Below are positions 4,906-6,791 of a DNA stretch of 6,791 bases, one piece after another. The notes beneath the pieces were generated by a model that saw only the letters and a list, made by a program, of their open reading frames with translations, did no database searches and was not told where the DNA came from. Position numbers and translations under genes: made by a program. This DNA comes from Pelobacter sp. UBA5610. GTDB taxonomy: Bacteria; Desulfobacterota; Desulfuromonadia; Desulfuromonadales; Syntrophotaleaceae. Numbering within the stretch: position 1 is the stretch's first letter; every line of letters begins with the position of its first letter. The DNA is taken from assembly GCA_002424645.1 (NCBI GenBank), contig DIKU01000103.1:9878-16668 (forward strand), in the 5' to 3' direction.

Positions 4906-6300
4906 TCAACCGACTTCGTTATAGGGTCGCACTCTAAAATGAACGTCTAATTCATCTTCGACTATCTGACGACATGCATCGATATCGATACCGGGCATGG
5001 CCACCACACTCGCGGTAACCGAGGGGATCACCTTTTTTGCCTCACGAATGAAATCTTTGACGGCTTCATAGCCGGCCTCTCCAAAGCAGGATTGACATAT
5101 TTTCTGATAGGTGGTGGCGTCGGCGGCATTAAGAGATACGGAAATGGCGTCGACAAAACCTGCCAGTTCAGGGAGAATATTTCGACCATAAACCAGATTG
5201 GCTTGTCCATCGGTGTTGATGCGCACCGGAATATTTTGTTGATGCAACCATGTCCCGATTTCTTTGATGATATCGAGACGTAATAGTGATTCGCCATAGC
5301 CACAAAAAACCACCTCATCATATTCGCGGGGGTCACCGATTGCTTGTTTGATCTCTTCGACGGTTGGCTCCCGATCGAGCTTGAGTTCATGACCCTTGAC
5401 TGCAAAATCACGGAACTTTGCGCAGAATACACAGGCATTGCTGCAACGGTTGGTGATATTGAGATAGAGTGAATTGCGAATCCGGTAAGCAATTTTGGTC
5501 GACTGGTCAGCATTGCCAACCCCGAACAGTCGGTATGCGTTCAGGTTGGTTATGCGTGAGATATCTTCCTCACTTAAACCTTTAATGCGGGCTATTTCCT
5601 TCGCGGTGTGGCGTAGCCATGCAGGTTCGTTGCGCTTTCCTCTGAATGACTGGGGCGAAAGATAGGGACAGTCGGTTTCTATCAGCAAACGATCGGTTGG
5701 CAGGGCCAGAACAACATCACGCAATGTCTGGTTTTTAGGGTAGGTAACAGTGGCCGGAAAAGACAGATAGAACCCTAACTCGATACAGGCGTGGGCCATG
5801 GCCAGGTCACCGCTGAAACAGTGTAATACTCCACCTATCGTCGAGGCTTTTTCCTCACGTAGGATATCGATTACGTCCTGATGTGCATCCCTGTCGTGGA
5901 TAATGATGGGGAGGCCAAGTTTTTTTGCAAGGCGAATTTGCTTGCGAAATGCATCGATCTGAATATCTCTGGGGCAGCGATCGCGATAGTAATCCAGACC
6001 GATTTCTCCGATAGCGACAACCTTATCGTTATGACGCGCCAAATCCTCCAGCCCCTCAAGAATCGTATCATCCAGCTCGGCTGCATCGTGAGGGTGGATA
6101 CCGACAGCGGCATAAATGTTTGCGTGCTGTCGCGCAAGCTCAACGCTGGCCCGGGAACTTTCAAGGTCGCAACCGATGGTTATCATGTGCGATATGCCGC
6201 CAACCAATGCGCGTTGAATGGTTTCCTCGCGGTCCTGGTCATACTGACTGTGGTCCAGATGGGCATGGGTATCGATTAGTGTCGGAAGTTTCTGGGACAT
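4906..6300 (-). CDS. TatD family deoxyribonuclease fused to a radical SAM domain
   Basis: A 464-residue two-domain protein. Residues 7 to about 262 form a TatD metal-dependent hydrolase (TIM barrel; TatD proteins are 3'-5' DNases). The metal ligands are all visible: THAHLD with His12 and His14, EIGLDYY with Glu99, IIIHDRDA with His135, HCFSG with His160 and ETDCPYLSP with Asp210. Residues about 270-464 form a radical SAM domain with the cluster motif Cys286-xxx-Cys290-xx-Cys293, a GYGES segment (334-338) in place of the glycine-rich SAM motif, and a family-like end RVRPYNEVG. This matches the radical SAM family I recall as TatD-associated, normally encoded beside or fused to TatD, with unknown substrate. 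It lies directly downstream of metG, a common place for tatD. The start at 6300 is chosen because GGAG lies nine bases upstream; an in-frame ATG at 6351 would read through a hairpin and lacks a site. Confidence 0.9.
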   Translation of the reverse strand: MSQKLPTLIDTHAHLDHSQYDQDREETIQRALVGGISHMITIGCDLESSRASVELARQHANIYAAVGIHPHDAAELDDTILEGLEDLARHNDKVVAIGEIGLDYYRDRCPRDIQIDAFRKQIRLAKKLGLPIIIHDRDAHQDVIDILREEKASTIGGVLHCFSGDLAMAHACIELGFYLSFPATVTYPKNQTLRDVVLALPTDRLLIETDCPYLSPQSFRGKRNEPAWLRHTAKEIARIKGLSEEDISRITNLNAYRLFGVGNADQSTKIAYRIRNSLYLNITNRCSNACVFCAKFRDFAVKGHELKLDREPTVEEIKQAIGDPREYDEVVFCGYGESLLRLDIIKEIGTWLHQQNIPVRINTDGQANLVYGRNILPELAGFVDAISVSLNAADATTYQKICQSCFGEAGYEAVKDFIREAKKVIPSVTASVVAMPGIDIDACRQIVEDELDVHFRVRPYNEVG

Positions 6301-6309
6301 GAGGTATTG

Positions 6310-6313
6310 CTCC
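6310..6313 (-). promoter_or_regulatory. Ribosome binding site deciding the TatD-radical SAM start
   Basis: On the - strand this reads GGAG, nine bases before ATG 6300. It supports the start at MSQKLP, just before the conserved TLIDTHAHLD, over the longer frame from 6351. Confidence 0.55.
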
Positions 6314-6318
6314 AAAGC

Positions 6319-6342
6319 CAAGGGGCGCCGGTGCGCCCCTTG
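6319..6342 (-). terminator. GC-rich hairpin between metG and the TatD-radical SAM gene
   Basis: CAAGGGGCGC (6319-6328) and GCGCCCCTTG (6333-6342) form a 10-bp perfect stem with a four-base loop. It lies 26 bases after the metG stop and just upstream of the next gene's ribosome binding site. On the - strand only GGCTTTGG follows, a poor T run, so it is at best a leaky terminator or an RNA stem that sets the ratio of the two products. Confidence 0.5.
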
Positions 6343-6368
6343 AAAGGTCATAAATTGTGAAAAACTGG

Positions 6369-6791
6369 TTATTCGGTTTCGATTCGAGGGAAAAGGGGTT
6401 TGGCCTTGGCGATTTCAGTGCCTGGCTTGAGGCGTCCCCATTGGTCATTGCCGGCCAAAGTCGTCTGTTCCTGTTTGCACCCGAGGATATCCAGAATCTT
6501 GCCTGAAGTCTCTGGCATGACCGGTTCGATCAGAAGGGCAACCAAGCGCAGGGAGTCCAGCAGATTGTACATAATGGTGCCGAGACGTGCGTGTTGCGAC
6601 TCATCCTTGGCTAGCGCCCATGGGGCCATGTCGTCAATATATTTGTTGCCCAGGCCGATCAGGTCCCAGATGGCTTGCAGGGCTTTGTTGAAAGCCAGAT
6701 CCTGCATGAATCCATCCACGTTTTTAACCGTGTTGGCAAAAGCTGCAATGTAAGGTTCGTCCTCGGTGCGCTGATCGCTCGGTTCCTGCAG
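6369..6791 (-). CDS. metG: Methionyl-tRNA synthetase, C-terminal part (5' end outside window)
   Basis: The frame is open from the right edge to TAA at 6369-6371 and gives the last 140 residues of methionyl-tRNA synthetase, which charges tRNA-Met in the cytoplasm. The piece is the helical anticodon-binding domain. Diagnostic stretches are AFANTVKNVDGF, AFNKALQAIWDLIGLGNKYIDD, APWALAKD, LRLVALLIEPVMPETSGKI, WGRLKPGTEI and the terminal AKPLFPRIE. The catalytic HIGH and KMSKS motifs lie to the right, outside the window. The protein stops three residues after FPRIE, so it lacks the C-terminal tRNA-binding (Trbp111/EMAPII-like) domain fused to MetRS in E. coli and B. subtilis. The TatD-radical SAM gene follows 68 bases later on the same strand, the classic metG-tatD arrangement. 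The call is secure. Confidence 0.95.
   Translation of the reverse strand: MQEPSDQRTEDEPYIAAFANTVKNVDGFMQDLAFNKALQAIWDLIGLGNKYIDDMAPWALAKDESQHARLGTIMYNLLDSLRLVALLIEPVMPETSGKILDILGCKQEQTTLAGNDQWGRLKPGTEIAKAKPLFPRIETE

Noticed and set aside
6301..6351. Longer start for the TatD-radical SAM gene at 6351
   Set aside because: The extra 17 residues would be encoded across a 10-bp hairpin, lack a ribosome binding site and precede the normal TatD N terminus.

Overview
The window looks like a chromosomal segment of a Gram-negative anaerobe related to the Desulfuromonadales (Geobacter/Desulfuromonas/Pelobacter type). This is inferred from gene content: a TatD nuclease fused to a radical SAM domain, directly downstream of metG; a stand-alone PilZ protein; a DUF3135 protein; and a fermentative YqhD-type alcohol dehydrogenase with an aldehyde dehydrogenase nearby. 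No sequence search was possible, so the taxonomy is a judgement. I see no rRNA, tRNA, CRISPR array, insertion sequence or prophage module.

Left part (1-2314). The 3' end of an aldehyde dehydrogenase gene enters on the + strand and meets, tail to tail, a KfrA-like coiled-coil DNA-binding protein on the - strand. A hairpin lies between them. Upstream of the KfrA-like gene on the same strand is a full-length iron-type, probably NADPH-dependent, alcohol dehydrogenase (yqhD/bdh family). It and the aldehyde dehydrogenase are plausible partners in aldehyde/alcohol interconversion.

Middle part (2315-4384). A 272-base divergent spacer with several inverted repeats precedes two + strand genes: an unrecognised 181-residue protein and a 116-residue DUF3135 protein. 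A strong intrinsic terminator follows. Next is an unrecognised 83-residue gene on the - strand with a near-consensus ribosome binding site, then an AT-rich spacer of about 360 bases.

Right part (4385-6791). A 112-residue PilZ protein (probable cyclic-di-GMP effector) is followed by a textbook terminator. Convergent to it is a - strand unit, metG then a TatD-radical SAM fusion. The visible metG 3' end shows a methionyl-tRNA synthetase that stops right after the anticodon-binding domain.

No clear new multi-gene system is visible. The points most worth a second look are the TatD-radical SAM fusion, the PilZ protein whose usual motif serine is a histidine, an eight-codon ORF overlapping the PilZ start, and the two small unrecognised genes.
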